From Anodontia alba (Eukaryota; Mollusca; Bivalvia; Lucinida; Lucinidae): a DNA stretch of 64,000 bases. Below the pieces are notes generated by a model, which saw only the letters and a program-made list of their open reading frames with translations, was not told where the DNA came from and ran no database searches. Made by a program: the position numbers and the translations under genes. Below, piece after piece: positions 45,742-55,689 of the stretch (its first letter is position 1; the number at the start of each line of letters is the position of its first letter). The stretch lies in NCBI GenBank assembly GCA_964016985.1, contig OZ024836.1, positions 39,986,803 to 40,050,802 on the forward strand, written 5' to 3'.

Positions 45742-47078
45742 CGAGGGATGTTCGAAATGAATTGCTTATTGTCCTCTAGCTCGATATCCACGTGGGGCAC
45801 GATAAAAACCAATACATACCTGTATTGGGCTATTCAATATCTACACAATGGTATATAAATGTACATGTTAAACTAAGTGTAAGACATAAAATTTGCCATT
45901 TGAATACACGCAGTCATTGACCACTGCAGTAAAAATGGTTGGTAGAAGCGTCGACAAAAAAGATGAAATACGGGCTTACATCAAAGCTCGCTCAAAACTT
46001 GGTTGTTCTTTGAAGAAGCTGATGACTGAAATGTCTACTGCTTTTGGACCTTCTTGTGTGTCTTATGACACAGTTCGGCGGTGGAAAAAGAAATTTGAGT
46101 CTGGTGTAGAGTCCATCATAAATGCACCGAAATCAGGTTGGCCAAAATCTGCATCTCGTAAAGAAATCGTTTCCAAAATAAAGGAAATCATTGAAGGAGA
46201 TGCCAGATTTACAGTTCGTGATATTGCACGAAAGGTAGGCATATCACTATCAACGGTTCACCTTATTTTGAAGAAGCATTTGAAAGTCAGAAAGATTTCT
46301 GCTAGATGGGTGCCACATCTGTTGACTGACGAGCAAAAGAGGCAACGGGTTAAAGTGGCCAAAAAGCTGCAAATGTTTCCAAAATATGATAAAAAGCAGT
46401 TTGCCAATGTCGTCACAGGTGATGAAACCTGGGTCCATTATTTTGAGCCCGTCAGAAAGGTTAGCAATAAGATCTGGGCCACTAAACACAGCAAACGCCC
46501 AATAATTGCCAAACGTTCTTTGAGTACAAAGAAGGTTTTGTATGCAATCTTCTTCTCTGGTGAAGGAGTCGCAATAAAAGTGCCAGTGAAAAAGGGCAAA
46601 TGCATCACCGGAAAGTACTACAAAGACGTAGTACTGAAGAAACTGAAAAAGTATTATCAGAAACGACGCCATGCCACTGGTTTTAAACATGTCCGTCTTC
46701 TACATGACAATGCCCCAGCTCATACCTCCGCAATAGTTACGGCGTTTTTGAAGAAAGAAAAAGTAACTGTTTTGCCTCACCCCCCGTATTCCTCAGACCT
46801 TGCCCCATGTGATTTCTTTTTGTTTCCGAAATTGAAAGCATTCCTTGCTGGGCGGAAATACCAGTCCCGACAGGCACTTGGATCTGCCATTCATCAGTAC
46901 CTTACTACTGTGCCCAAATCAGCGTACCGTGACGCCTTCAAGAAGTGGATAAATCGGCTGAAACTTTGCATTTCTAGCCACGGGGAGTACTTCGAGGGCA
47001 TGAAATGAGTACTTTTGGGCTTACTTGAATTTTGAAGTCTCCAGATAGGAATAAGCAATTCATTTCGAACATCCCTCG
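45742..47078 (+). mobile_element. mariner transposon, intact-looking copy
   Basis: A complete mariner element. Its ends begin CGAGGGATGTTCG and the two inverted repeats match perfectly over about 29 bp. It is flanked by the TA duplication expected for Tc1/mariner (45740-45741 and 47079-47080). It sits in the right arm of the central hairpin of a family A copy, splitting the motif caatcTAtgtt. Length is about 1.34 kb, normal for mariners. Ends and coding frame are both intact, so this copy could be recently active. Confidence 0.95.
45935..47008 (+). CDS. mariner transposase (DD34D), uninterrupted
   Basis: A 357-residue mariner transposase. I chose the ATG at 45935 (MVGRSVDKKDEI); the frame is open further upstream but only from a TTG. 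Family members are usually about 345 residues, so this is full length. A helix-turn-helix-rich DNA-binding half covers roughly residues 1-115, with the second HTH around RFTVRDIARKVGIS (91-104). The conserved WVPHLLT block lies at 125-131. The catalytic aspartates are D163 (TGDETWVHYFEP), D258 (HDNAPAHTS) and D293 (SSDLAPCDFFLF), with 34 residues between the last two, which is the mariner DD34D signature. The enzyme acts in the nucleus, cutting at the TIRs and inserting at TA. Oddity: the linker motif that reads SGRPKS in the second copy is SGWPKS here (W69), which could weaken DNA contact. No intron is evident. Expression cannot be judged. Confidence 0.93.
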   Translation: MVGRSVDKKDEIRAYIKARSKLGCSLKKLMTEMSTAFGPSCVSYDTVRRWKKKFESGVESIINAPKSGWPKSASRKEIVSKIKEIIEGDARFTVRDIARKVGISLSTVHLILKKHLKVRKISARWVPHLLTDEQKRQRVKVAKKLQMFPKYDKKQFANVVTGDETWVHYFEPVRKVSNKIWATKHSKRPIIAKRSLSTKKVLYAIFFSGEGVAIKVPVKKGKCITGKYYKDVVLKKLKKYYQKRRHATGFKHVRLLHDNAPAHTSAIVTAFLKKEKVTVLPHPPYSSDLAPCDFFLFPKLKAFLAGRKYQSRQALGSAIHQYLTTVPKSAYRDAFKKWINRLKLCISSHGEYFEGMK

Positions 47079-47261
47079 TATGTTCTGAGCAGAAATAAGA
47101 AAAATAATGTATACCCCTGTAAACCCCAGTTTTACTATATAAAAGTGGGGTTTAAGGGGGTCAAAATTATATAGGCATGTTTTCGTGATGTGTTTGTGGA
47201 TTTCTTATGTTATGGTTTAACATCGCCATTGAGCCACTTGCTTCATCACAGTAATTATTTA

Positions 47262-47570
47262 TGTCTCACTGTTATGTTTCACAGATGAGGTAAAGGATCC
47301 CTATGCAGATCGGGCATATATTTGTAATTTGGAGATGCATGAGAATTAAGGGTGATGTTTCGCGCGATTTAAACTAGTTTAAAATCCCCCCCCCCCCCCC
47401 CGCCCCCGCCACTCCTACACACACATACACACACACACACACACACCAACACATTTTCCTACTAACCGTTCCAAGGCGATTCTTCTGTTAGAATTCGTCC
47501 TTCTTTGTGCGTCGTGGGTTTCATATGTGACGTTTGTTAAACCAATATTCGTTCCTCTTCTGTCCTTTAT
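47262..47570 (+). repeat. dispersed repeat P, copy 1
   Basis: TTAAGGGTGATGTTTCGCGC, CTACTAACCGTTCCAAGGCG ATTCTTCTGTTAG and GGTTTCATATGTGACG match, diverged, the stretch at 55.2 kb. A C run (47386-47402) and (CA)n are inside it. Nature unknown. Confidence 0.5.
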
Positions 47571-47659
47571 TTAATGCCAAGGGAAGCACGAATGTGGCAT
47601 TTTCTGGTTATTTATTTTTTTTATTACTAAAAAGAGAAACATTATGGTCTTTCAAAGAG

Positions 47660-47977
47660 GAGTGTAAGGCCAACTTTGTTTAAAATATGTGATGCTTACA
47701 CGATTCATCATATTCATTGTTAAATTCCCACACGCTATATATCTAAGAGGTCTTGATAGACTGCGTCAGTTAAATTTAGTGCCTGCTTTTTGCTCACAAG
47801 ATAAAATGATAGAACACATATTTTATCTAGATCTCCAGCGTATCTTGATCTCCAGAGTCACGCCTTTACTTAAAACAATGACTGGTTCTTGATACAGAAC
47901 AGTTATGTAACTGTGGCTCATATATTCTTACTGGCATGTGCTCCGTTCGCAAAAAAAAAAAAAAAAAAAAAAAAAAT
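47660..47977 (+). pseudogene. possible LINE-like remnant with poly(A) tail
   Basis: The frame from 47689 contains RLRQLNLVPAFCSQDKMIEHIFYLD, which resembles the decayed zinc-knuckle region of LINE ORF2 (C-x-x-D-x-x-I-E-H-I-F-Y). About 250 bases further on is a run of roughly 27 A residues (about 47950-47977), as expected for a retroposed 3' end. The match is short and no RT block precedes it. A chance resemblance is possible. Confidence 0.3.
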
Positions 47978-48031
47978 AGAATATATAATTTATATTACAT
48001 GAGAAGCAACCGCACGCCACTCCCTGCCCAC

Positions 48032-48197
48032 CATTACGAAAACATGCCTATTCAAATATACTGAAAATCTTACCATCAAAAAATAAAAAAATTCAGATAA
48101 AAAAATTGAATATTTTTCATACTTCTGCTCAAAACATAGATTGTGGGTACTCGTTAGAACCGCCTCGACAAAATAATATAGGCATGTTTTCGTGATG
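48032..48197 (+). mobile_element. family A, internal deletion
   Basis: The left half runs to GTTAGAACCGCCTCGACAAA, then jumps to AATATAGGCATGTTTTCGTG. The right hairpin arm and the AAACCCCAG block are lost. Confidence 0.83.
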
Positions 48198-48339
48198 GCT
48201 GTTTCAGTATATCCAAGAGCAAGTAGCATATAAGACTATTGGTTGCTCTGTCTAGTAAGCTCTTGCCAAGAGTCAAACTTTTAGTTATAGTATCCGCAAA
48301 ACAGGTTTAAGCTGCAAGGTTGGGGAACGTGTTTGCCAT

Positions 48340-48502
48340 AGCGAAGATTCAGATCAGCCTGCGCATTCGCCCAGTCCGATCGGAATCTTCACTTGGCGCA
48401 TTTTCGTTAGCCAATGGTATATACGATGTTTTTCTCAAGCGGACAACGAAGACTGATCAGACTGTGCGGATGCGCGGATTTCAGTCTTCGCTGGGAGCAA
48501 AT
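48340..48502. repeat. two H3 hairpins
   Basis: GCGAAGATTCAGATCAGCCT with CGATCGGAATCTTCACTTGG, then AACGAAGACTGATCAGACTG with GGATTTCAGTCTTCGCTGGG. Confidence 0.6.
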
Positions 48503-48762
48503 CTCAAAAAGTAACCTTTTCTCCTTCAGTGTCTCATTTTATGTAGACCTGTTCGTATATGTGGACAAGAAGGATCATATCAGTCTGCACATAAGCACAG
48601 TGTGAATTGACCCTTCCTTTCCCGTTTATTAACCCTTAACCCATTTAAGACTGAATAAACTCTCCCACAAACTTTATATTGGAAGAGTCCGTTTTCGATT
48701 TTAGGTATGTCAGGCTATATGATGTAGATATTCCTGAAGAAAAATGGTTGAATTATTTGCAA

Positions 48763-48832
48763 ACAGTTGAGACCCTGATCAGACTCCGCATTCTGTGGCG
48801 TCTGATCTGGGTCTGCACTGTTTGCCAGTTAC
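48763..48832. repeat. H2 hairpin
   Basis: GCAAACAGTTGAGACCCTGA, core CAGACTCCGCATTCTGTGGC, right GTCTGATCTGGGTCTGCACT. Confidence 0.7.
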
Positions 48833-49089
48833 CCGTTTAGGGGTCTCCAGTCTTCAATAGATTAAAGTGCTAAGCAAAATCAAAGCAGGCTACATTGTAT
48901 TTTTTATTATTTTTCAGAGAAATTAAGACTTGTCATTTCATGTGGATGCAAAGTCTAATTTTCTCTAAAAATAATCAAAGGGCTGAATAGCCCTAAAATG
49001 ACAGATTCTATGAGAAACTAATAAATTCTCGGTATCATTCTGTTCTCCATTTAAGTTTGTGAGACGCTTCTTCGTCGAAAAAAAACAGC
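48833..49089. other. no feature recognised
   Basis: Short A+T-rich spacer between H2 and H3 hairpins. Confidence 0.45.
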
Positions 49090-49165
49090 TATAGCGAACA
49101 ACAAAGGCGCTGATCAGCCTGCGCGGACGCGCAAGCTGATCTGCGCCTTTGTTGTTCGCACGTAT
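49090..49165. repeat. H3-type hairpin, long stem
   Basis: GCGAACAACAAAGGCGCTGA TCAGCCTGCGC pairs with GCGCAAGCTGATCTGCGCCT TTGTTGTTCGC, one of the longest perfect stems in the set. Confidence 0.68.
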
Positions 49166-49387
49166 ATTAAGGCGAGTTTCTCAGCGACTCTCGCCATAGA
49201 TCAAGCACAAGTTGCACTACTTTTGTATGGACAGCTCTTCAATGGCGTACTAATATACACACCTTGAAAAATTGGGTCTACTTTTGTGCGCGGATAAATA
49301 CGAAATTGAATAGCAGTCAAAGTCACTTTCTCTAAAACCGTGCGTAACGAAGAATGACAGATAGAATCTGTCATTAAAAATGAGCCG

Positions 49388-49583
49388 GCACATGACAAAA
49401 CCAACAAAATGGCATGTTTGCCCTACAAATACTCTGATCGGCCTGGGCATCTGCCCAGTCTGATCAGAGTCTTCGCTGTGCGCTCAATGGGTAGCTAAGG
49501 ACTCAAGCTTTCGTCTTGCGGATAGCGAAGGCTCTAATCAGACTGTGCGCATTATACCACTGTTGGTTTTGTCATGCGCTGGC
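49388..49583. mobile_element. family I foldback, copy 2
   Basis: Same ends (CACATGACAAAACCAACAAA and TTGGTTTTGTCATGCG) and the same TGATCAG-type interior (CCCAGTCTGATCAGAGTCTT). Confidence 0.7.
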
Positions 49584-49941
49584 TCAAATTTAAAATGTCG
49601 TCTTCTGCAGTTGTGATTAGCATTTAAAGGGTTAGAATTATAGCTACTTCAGACAATATGGACGAAACTAGAAAGCCTTGATTTGATTTCGCTGATATGC
49701 TGACTAATCTGTGCTTCACAGTTCTCTGATATCAATAAGGCCTTTTTGCCTTTTACCCGCGTTGAACATGAAATTTATTACTTACATATCCTTGGCGTTA
49801 GATGTTTTTATTTAATATTTCAGATTTAAAAAATACATTTGCTTAATAAATATGCCATGCACAGAAAACTATGATAAATTACAAGCGAAGCCGCCTATAT
49901 AAATCAGTTCCGATGCTTAAAACTTTGCATGCTGGGTAAAA
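49584..49941. other. no feature recognised
   Basis: A+T-rich spacer between a family I copy and a small foldback MITE. Confidence 0.45.
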
Positions 49942-50098
49942 TATTCAGCAGTCGACATTTTGGACTATTTTTTTCTTATTTTTCCTAGGAAAAAGGATCT
50001 GACACTTCACGAAAATTGCATGGTCTCCACGAAGTGTCAAATCCTATTATAACTAGGAAAAAAAAAGACAAATATCATCAGCTTGTCGTCTGCTGAAT
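49942..50098. mobile_element. small foldback MITE (ATTCAGCAG ends)
   Basis: Ends ATTCAGCAGTCGACA and the complement of ATTCAGCAGACGACA. An inner stem CTGACACTTC ... GAAGTGTCA is flanked by CCTAGGAAAA / ACTAGGAAAA. About 157 bp, nearly all palindromic. Confidence 0.65.
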
Positions 50099-50407
50099 TC
50101 GCCCATAGCATGGTAAGTGTTAATGGCCGATTGTAGTTTTTTCCATTATTTCTTTGGTAGCGAAAGACTTCAAAGTAAATTACCATTCTCTATGAAATAT
50201 TGAAGTAAACTATTGATTTGTCGTTCCTAGAAATTTTGATTAAGATAACCGTTTTTTCATTTAATATTGCAGAATCGGATTCATAGTGGTCGAACGCAAA
50301 ATTTCATTTTCATGCGAAATTTTGGATAAAATTGATAAATTTGGAGTGCCGTATTTCTTCAGAGTCTATTTTATTATCTATGAATGTGTTTAAAATTGCT
50401 GAATGAA
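50099..50407. other. no feature recognised
   Basis: A+T-rich spacer before an H2 hairpin. Confidence 0.45.
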
Positions 50408-50475
50408 TGCCAAACAGTGTAGACCCTGATCAGACTCTGCGTTCTGCGGCGTCTGATCAGGGTCTACGCTGTTTG
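50408..50475. repeat. H2 hairpin, well preserved
   Basis: CCAAACAGTGTAGACCCTGA then TCAGACTCTGCGTTCTGCGG, right arm CAGGGTCTACGCTGTTTGC. Confidence 0.72.
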
Positions 50476-50624
50476 CTCAGGCTTGTCTTTCCGAATACGT
50501 AGAGTAAGTATTCTAATCTAATCAAATCGACTATCCTTACAAATCATCCTAGATCCCACCCTGTATTGGGACACCCTGTCTATTTGCCATACCCGCTCTA
50601 AAACTGGAACGTACATTTGACTAC

Positions 50625-51156
50625 CTTAATAAAGGGGAACGCAACCTTAAAAGTATTTTGCTTTAAAGTAAAGAACTTTACAAAAAATGAATTTTGACAC
50701 AAATTTGATCAAAATCGGTGGAAAAATAAGTAAGTTATAGACAATTGAATATTTAAACATTGGTGGAATGGGCGCCGCCATTTTGAATATTTAATGAGGT
50801 TTCATAAAAATTAAAATTCGTTTCATAAAGGTATTTATTCTCATAAAATTAGTTTATTTTGGTGGAAATGATTGCATGTCACTAGAATTAAAATATTATA
50901 AAAAAAATCTGTAGCAAAATTATTCTTAAAAGCCCTTTATAATTTGGTTTTGCATATTTAATTTGGGCTGTGTGACGTCACTAAGCCTACAATACGGCAG
51001 CATCTATGACAGCCGTTTTTTTATATATTCAAACCACCATAACTTCCTTATTTTTCGGCCGATTTTGAAAACTTTTGCTCAAAATAAATGGCTTGTTAAG
51101 CACTTTACATTTAAGTAACATATACTTACAACTTATATTGCATTCCCCTTTAATGT
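50625..51156. mobile_element. foldback MITE (AAAGGGGAACGC ends)
   Basis: Left AAAGGGGAACGCAACCTTA, right complement of AAAGGGGAATGCAATATAA. AAT sits at both outer edges, a possible 3-bp duplication. The interior has GCGCCGCCATTTTG and a CRE-like TGACGTCA. Confidence 0.65.
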
Positions 51157-51177
51157 TTCCAAAACAGTTTGATGAGT

Positions 51178-51243
51178 GTCAAACAATAAAGACCCAATTC
51201 AGACGCTGCATTCTTTGGCGCCTGATCGTGGTCTTAACTTTGT
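51178..51243. repeat. H2 hairpin, diverged
   Basis: CAAACAATAAAGACCCAATT, core AGACGCTGCATTCTTTGGCG, right CGTGGTCTTAACTTTG. Confidence 0.6.
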
Positions 51244-51411
51244 AATCAGGCGTGTCTGTCCCAATAATCAGAATATATACGGTGATACTTTTTTCATAAA
51301 AAGAAACAGAAGTGACGACTGATTCCACCATGCCCACAATGGCCTAAAACCGATTACATATGAGCGACTACTTGAAAAAACGTTCTTGCTCATATGGGCA
51401 CACAATTTTAA

Positions 51412-51616
51412 CGCTTGTCCTGCTGAATAAATTAAAATGCCATGCCCACTTCTAATTTTCAGCCAATCAGACAACTTGATCTGGATTTTTTATATAAATT
51501 CACATACTTAATGCAAACAGTGCAGATCCAGATCAGTTGGCTTTTCAGAAGCCAACTGATCTGGATCTACACTGTTTGCAAAGGCAGGGTATATCCTGGT
51601 TCAGCAGAACAAGGAT
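51412..51616. mobile_element. H1 hairpin element, copy 3 (best preserved)
   Basis: Ends GCTTGTCCTGCTGAATAAA and TTCAGCAGAACAAGG. The inner palindrome GCAAACAGTGCAGATCCAGA to TCTGGATCTACACTGTTTGC is almost perfect around AGTTGGCTTTTCAGAAGCC. Confidence 0.75.
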
Positions 51617-51668
51617 TAAATCAGCCGCTGCACAGGCAGGCTGATCTGAATCTTCGCTGGGCACATAT
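51616..51668. repeat. H3 hairpin
   Basis: AATCAGCCGCTGCACAGGCA with GGCTGATCTGAATCTTCGCT, next to an H1 element. Confidence 0.5.
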
Positions 51669-51767
51669 GTCCGAGGGTACGTTGTCTGACTTTGTAGCTC
51701 ATATTTTCTTACCAGCACATAACCCGTTCTCAAAACAAGTTACAATATATATATATATAGTTAAACC

Positions 51768-52302
51768 TCAGTGATTCGAACATCTTTGGGATCATGGAAA
51801 TTTATTCAAAATATAGGTGGTTCGAGCTACCGCGGGTCAGTCATGGCGCAGGTTCGGAGAGCGAATGGATATAATTTAGGGAAGTCTTTTTGATCCTCTA
51901 TACAATAATGGGGGTGGTCGGGTGTGGCGAAGGTGTCATGTATCTTACGTCACCGGGGCGTCCAACTGATATTGGATTACAGTTGGGCAAGGCCTCTACT
52001 ATCTCTTCTATCTGTTTTCGCCCATTCTCTGGGAGACGACACAAATGACCCACAAGGGTTGACATGTCGTTAAACCTCTACACAATCAAATCTATACAAT
52101 AATGGTGTGTTTTATGTACTCATTTGAATCGACTCGATGAGGCGTTTCTAATGTGTACATGTACACACATCATACATTGTACAGTTTCATGATGAAATAG
52201 AAATTGTCTCTAAATATTTGTTTTCTTGAGCTATCGGAAGAATCTCGTATGGCCTCAAAAACAATTAGCTATGGTAGAAGAGTCATCGAAATTTTACTGT
52301 AA
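51768..52302 (-). mobile_element. family B MITE, diverged, split by a SINE
   Basis: AACCTCAGTGATTCGAACAT, GGTTCGAGCTACCGCGGGTC, then the SINE, then the hairpin remnant TCATTTGAATCGACTCGATG and TCTTGAGCTATCGGAAGAAT. Both ends are weak. Confidence 0.75.
51912..52090 (+). mobile_element. SINE (type 2), short, inside a family B copy
   Basis: A ~180-bp insert (starts GGGTGGTCGGGTGTGGCGAA, ends CTCTACACAATCAAA) flanked by a perfect 15-bp duplication TCTATACAATAATGG (51897-51911 and 52091-52105). The last ~45 bases resemble the type-1 SINE tail: TGACCCACAAGGGTTGAC then CGTTAAACCTCTACACAA. No A or B box is seen, so it may be 5'-truncated. Confidence 0.85.
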
Positions 52303-52650
52303 TTTATGTACAATTTTTTGTAGTCTACTAGATCACTAAATTTCCCCTCAGCGAAGCAAATGCCGAGCTCTGAATGCGTATTTGCATATTTCTTCCCTGC
52401 CTTACCAGAGACTACGCCGTTCGCCATTGATTCTCCATGAGCGGATTACCCTAAGGGAACAGCACGATTCCAAAAATTACTGTCTTTTCGAGATCATTTG
52501 GAAAGACGTTATTTACTTGGCGTTTTTATTTTACATGAAAATATTTTTGTTTCGATTGAGCATATCTAATCAGAAACCATTTGTCCTTTCTATTTCTGTG
52601 TTTTGTTCTCAAATATTACCTCAAAAATTAAATTAACGGCCAAAAATTTA
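52303..52650. other. no gene recognised
   Basis: Contains an 84-codon frame (52382-52636) without recognisable motif. Confidence 0.45.
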
Positions 52651-53187
52651 TCCGACCAAAGCAATTTCTCCAGTATTGTGATCTTTTGTTGTTGGTGGTG
52701 GTGGTGGTTTCCGTTCCCGATGATATATACAAAGATTCAGCCATAAGGCATGCTCGGTTTTGCAGTGATTTTTAAAGGTTTTTTCCCATACAAATGCATA
52801 GGGAAGCAAACTTGACCTTGCCGTCAAAAGGTCAAACGTCAACGTACGACAATTCTTTTAGCAATTTTGGTAGACCTCCCGTCCCCGACGATTCCTGCAA
52901 AGGTTCAGCCACAAGGCATTCTCGGTTCTGGAGAAGAAGATTTTTAAAGTTTTTACCATATATGGGCATGGCGGCCATCTTGATCAATGGAACGTGACCA
53001 TTTTAGCAATTTTTCGTTTCCCCACCCTAAGGAGGCTCCATATGAAATTTGAGCAAAAGTAGCTCATCGGCTTCAGAGAAGTCGTTTGAAAATGTTAACG
53101 GACGGGCGGACGGTGGGACGCACGGACGGACGACGGATGAAAAGTGATCACAATAGCTCATCCTGAGCAGAGCTCAGGTGAGCTAAA
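52651..53187 (-). mobile_element. type K element, reverse orientation, short array
   Basis: Read in reverse it starts AGCTCACCTGAGCTCTGCTC (terminal hairpin) then GTCGTCCGTCCGTGCGTCCC. Two units of about 168 bp share GATTCAGCCATAAGGCATGC / GGTTCAGCCACAAGGCATTC. GGCGGCCATCTTGATC is present. The far end is unclear. Confidence 0.65.
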
Positions 53188-53409
53188 AACCTTAGAAAGA
53201 TCAGAGCAAACTCTACAGGGGATATGAGTGGTCGATTTTACTATAGTTCAAAATCTAAAGCCAGGGTTCAGTAATTTTAAAAATGAATAAACAAAATCTA
53301 CTACTCGCAATTTTAATGACATATTACATTAGATTTCTGTGATATTACAAGCATGAGGGCCCATGACAAACATGTCAGAACTGAGAATCAGAGCTTGAAA
53401 AATACTACT

Positions 53410-53680
53410 AATCACGGAAATATGCCTATATAATGTTGACCCCCTCTTAAACCCAACTCTTATATAGTAAAACTGGAATTGACAGGTCTACTCATTGTTT
53501 TGTTGTTGTTGTTTTTTTGTTGTTTTTTTTCTGCTGAAAAACAGACTGTGGGTACTCATTAGAACCGCACGATCTATGTTTAGAGGAGAAAAATGTAAAA
53601 ATATCAGAATTTTTATTTGCAAATTTTCGTTTTTTGTTGGTAAAATTTTCAGTATATTTGAATAGGCTTGTTTTCGTTAT
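53410..53680 (-). mobile_element. family A MITE, decayed
   Basis: Starts ATCACGGAAATATGCC and ends GGCTTGTTTTCGTTAT. The hairpin is largely deleted (TTAGAACCGCACGATCTATG) and a TTTTTGTTGTTG run has expanded nearby. Confidence 0.78.
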
Positions 53681-53844
53681 AAGTAGAACTTCCGATGCCA
53701 CGACCTAAAGGTTCCCCATAAGGCATCAATCCTAGAACGAAATGTCTACATCGGCACCGTCATAGAGACTGAGATCAACACACCCTAATTGATTTAAAGA
53801 GAAAAGCATAGCCATCAAATATGACTGAGTCAAAGAGGGATATA

Positions 53845-54128
53845 CATTACAAAAACACGCCTATTTAAATGTATAAAACAATTTAACCTCCAAGAACTGA
53901 AAATTTAAGATAAAAAAAACTAATATCATTCATATTTCTGCTAAAAAAAAAACAACATAGATTGTGGGTACCCGTCAGAACCGCCTTGGTGAGACGGTTC
54001 TAACGAGTATCTCAATCTATGTTTTCGAGCAAAAATTAGAAAAATAATGTATATCCCTGAAACACCATTTTTACTATATAAAAGTGGAGTTTAAGAGGTC
54101 AAAATTATATAGGCATGTTTTCGTGATG
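53845..54128 (+). mobile_element. family A MITE, diverged
   Basis: Starts CATTACAAAAACACGCC and ends GCATGTTTTCGTGATG. Hairpin with several mismatches (GTCAGAACCGCCTTGGTGAG). Confidence 0.83.
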
Positions 54129-55181
54129 TTTACAACATATTCACAAAAAATAATCATTGGAAACAGAAAATTCAGTTGTCGGATATAATAGTGCACTTTG
54201 TGTTTCCTTGTTTTTTGTTTATTATTATCATCTTTATCATTGGATACGTCGCACAGAATAGGACTCTTAGGGTCTTCTTTTAAGTCCGCAAGGTGACATG
54301 ATCTGTTTCATGTTTCAATATTCATTATTTAGTATAATCTTGTATCATTTTCCATAGTTTTTTGTTGATTTCTTAAAACAAAGTCGAACACACTTGAGCG
54401 TTGGACACAATCAAATAATACTGTGAGCGGAGAAAGTTGTCTCTGACAAGAATTCGCCTGACGAGCTTTTGTTATCTCAATATACAATAAAGGCCATGTT
54501 TTCTTTAAGAATATTTTGTATTAGACACGATGCACAATATCGTATGTCTTAAAATCAACTGACTTCAATTTCCTGTTTGCTCTATGTGGAAGTCATTTAT
54601 TTTTCATTCGGGATGATCGCTTTCCTTACAGTTAGAAATTACCTGTTTGCACACCATCAGTCATAAAAATTATAGAACACAATCACTCTAAGGCGCAAAC
54701 AAGTCAACATTGAAGTCATTTTATGAGAAAACTGTCAAATATCTCCCGGAATATGGTGTCGCATTTTTATTTAAGGGAACTGGATACATTTGGGAAATGT
54801 GTGCCATTCTTTCACAAGGGAGACAATTTTTGTGACTTCCTGTTTGTTTTCCTGTACATCAATACCCTTCTGACAAGGAGTCTTCTCTAAAAGTAAAGAA
54901 TTTGTCCCCAAGAGAGCAAAATTCTTTCATATTAGAGAAGATCTCTTTTTCAGCTAGAAGCAAACCAAATCTTACAGAGTTGTCTACCTTGAAAATGCAT
55001 CAATCTTCCTTACAGTAACACTACTGTCAGTAAATAAAGACCACAACAACAAATATAATTTTAGTAATCCGACCACTGATATCAAACGTCCATTTTCAGT
55101 AAAGCTTACAGTTTCTCTCACCTGCAGTATCAACTTGTATCTGCATACCAACAAATGGTGTTTGTGATTATACATGTGTTT
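54129..55181. other. no gene recognised
   Basis: The longest stretch after 50 kb with no assigned repeat. The minus-strand 125-codon frame (54984-55361) overlaps dispersed repeat P and is not credible. Confidence 0.5.
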
Positions 55182-55395
55182 CACTGTGATGTTTCGCAGA
55201 TAGGTGGAGGACCCCCATGCGGACAAATATGTTTTTGAGGGTGAGGTTTCGCGAGAGTTAAGGTTAAAACACCCTAGTAGTTTTTGTACTAACAGTTTCA
55301 AGGCTGTTCTTTTGTCGCAGTTCTTAACAACGTTCTTAATCCGTGCGTCCGGTGGTTTCATATGTAATTATTTGCTCCTCGTCACTCCTTCATTT
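55182..55395 (+). repeat. dispersed repeat P, copy 2
   Basis: GGGTGAGGTTTCGCGAGAGT, GTACTAACAGTTTCAAGGCT, GTTCTTTTGTCGCAG and GGTTTCATATGTAATT correspond in order to the 47.3-kb copy. A family A element follows immediately. Confidence 0.5.
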
Positions 55396-55653
55396 CATCA
55401 CGAAAACATGCCTATTTTAAATATACAGACAATTTCACCTCCAAAAACTGAAAATTTTCAGATAATTTTCATGTTTCTGCTCAAAACATAGATTGTGGGT
55501 ACTCGTTGCCGAGGCGGTTCTAACGAGTACCCACAATCTATGTTTTTTTAGCAGAAATAAGAAAAATAATGTATACCCCTGTAAGCCCCAGTTTTACTAT
55601 ATAAAAGTGGGGTTTTTAGGGGGTCAAAATTACATAGGCATGTTTTCCTGATG
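55396..55653 (+). mobile_element. family A MITE, left arm shortened
   Basis: Starts CATCACGAAAACATGCC, ends GCATGTTTTCCTGATG. The left hairpin arm lacks TAGAACCGCCTC (reads TACTCGTTGCCGAGGCGG). Confidence 0.85.
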
Positions 55654-55689
55654 TGGTGCCTCGCAAAGGACGTGCTCCATGATAGGGGC

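Larger units (their letters stand above)
45589..47190 (+). mobile_element. family A MITE split by mariner
   Basis: Starts CATTACGAAAACACGCC, enters a shortened hairpin (CAGCCTCGGCGAGGCGG), is broken at caatcTA by the mariner, and resumes TATGTTCTGAGCAGAAATAA to end at GCATGTTTTCGTGATG. Confidence 0.9.
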
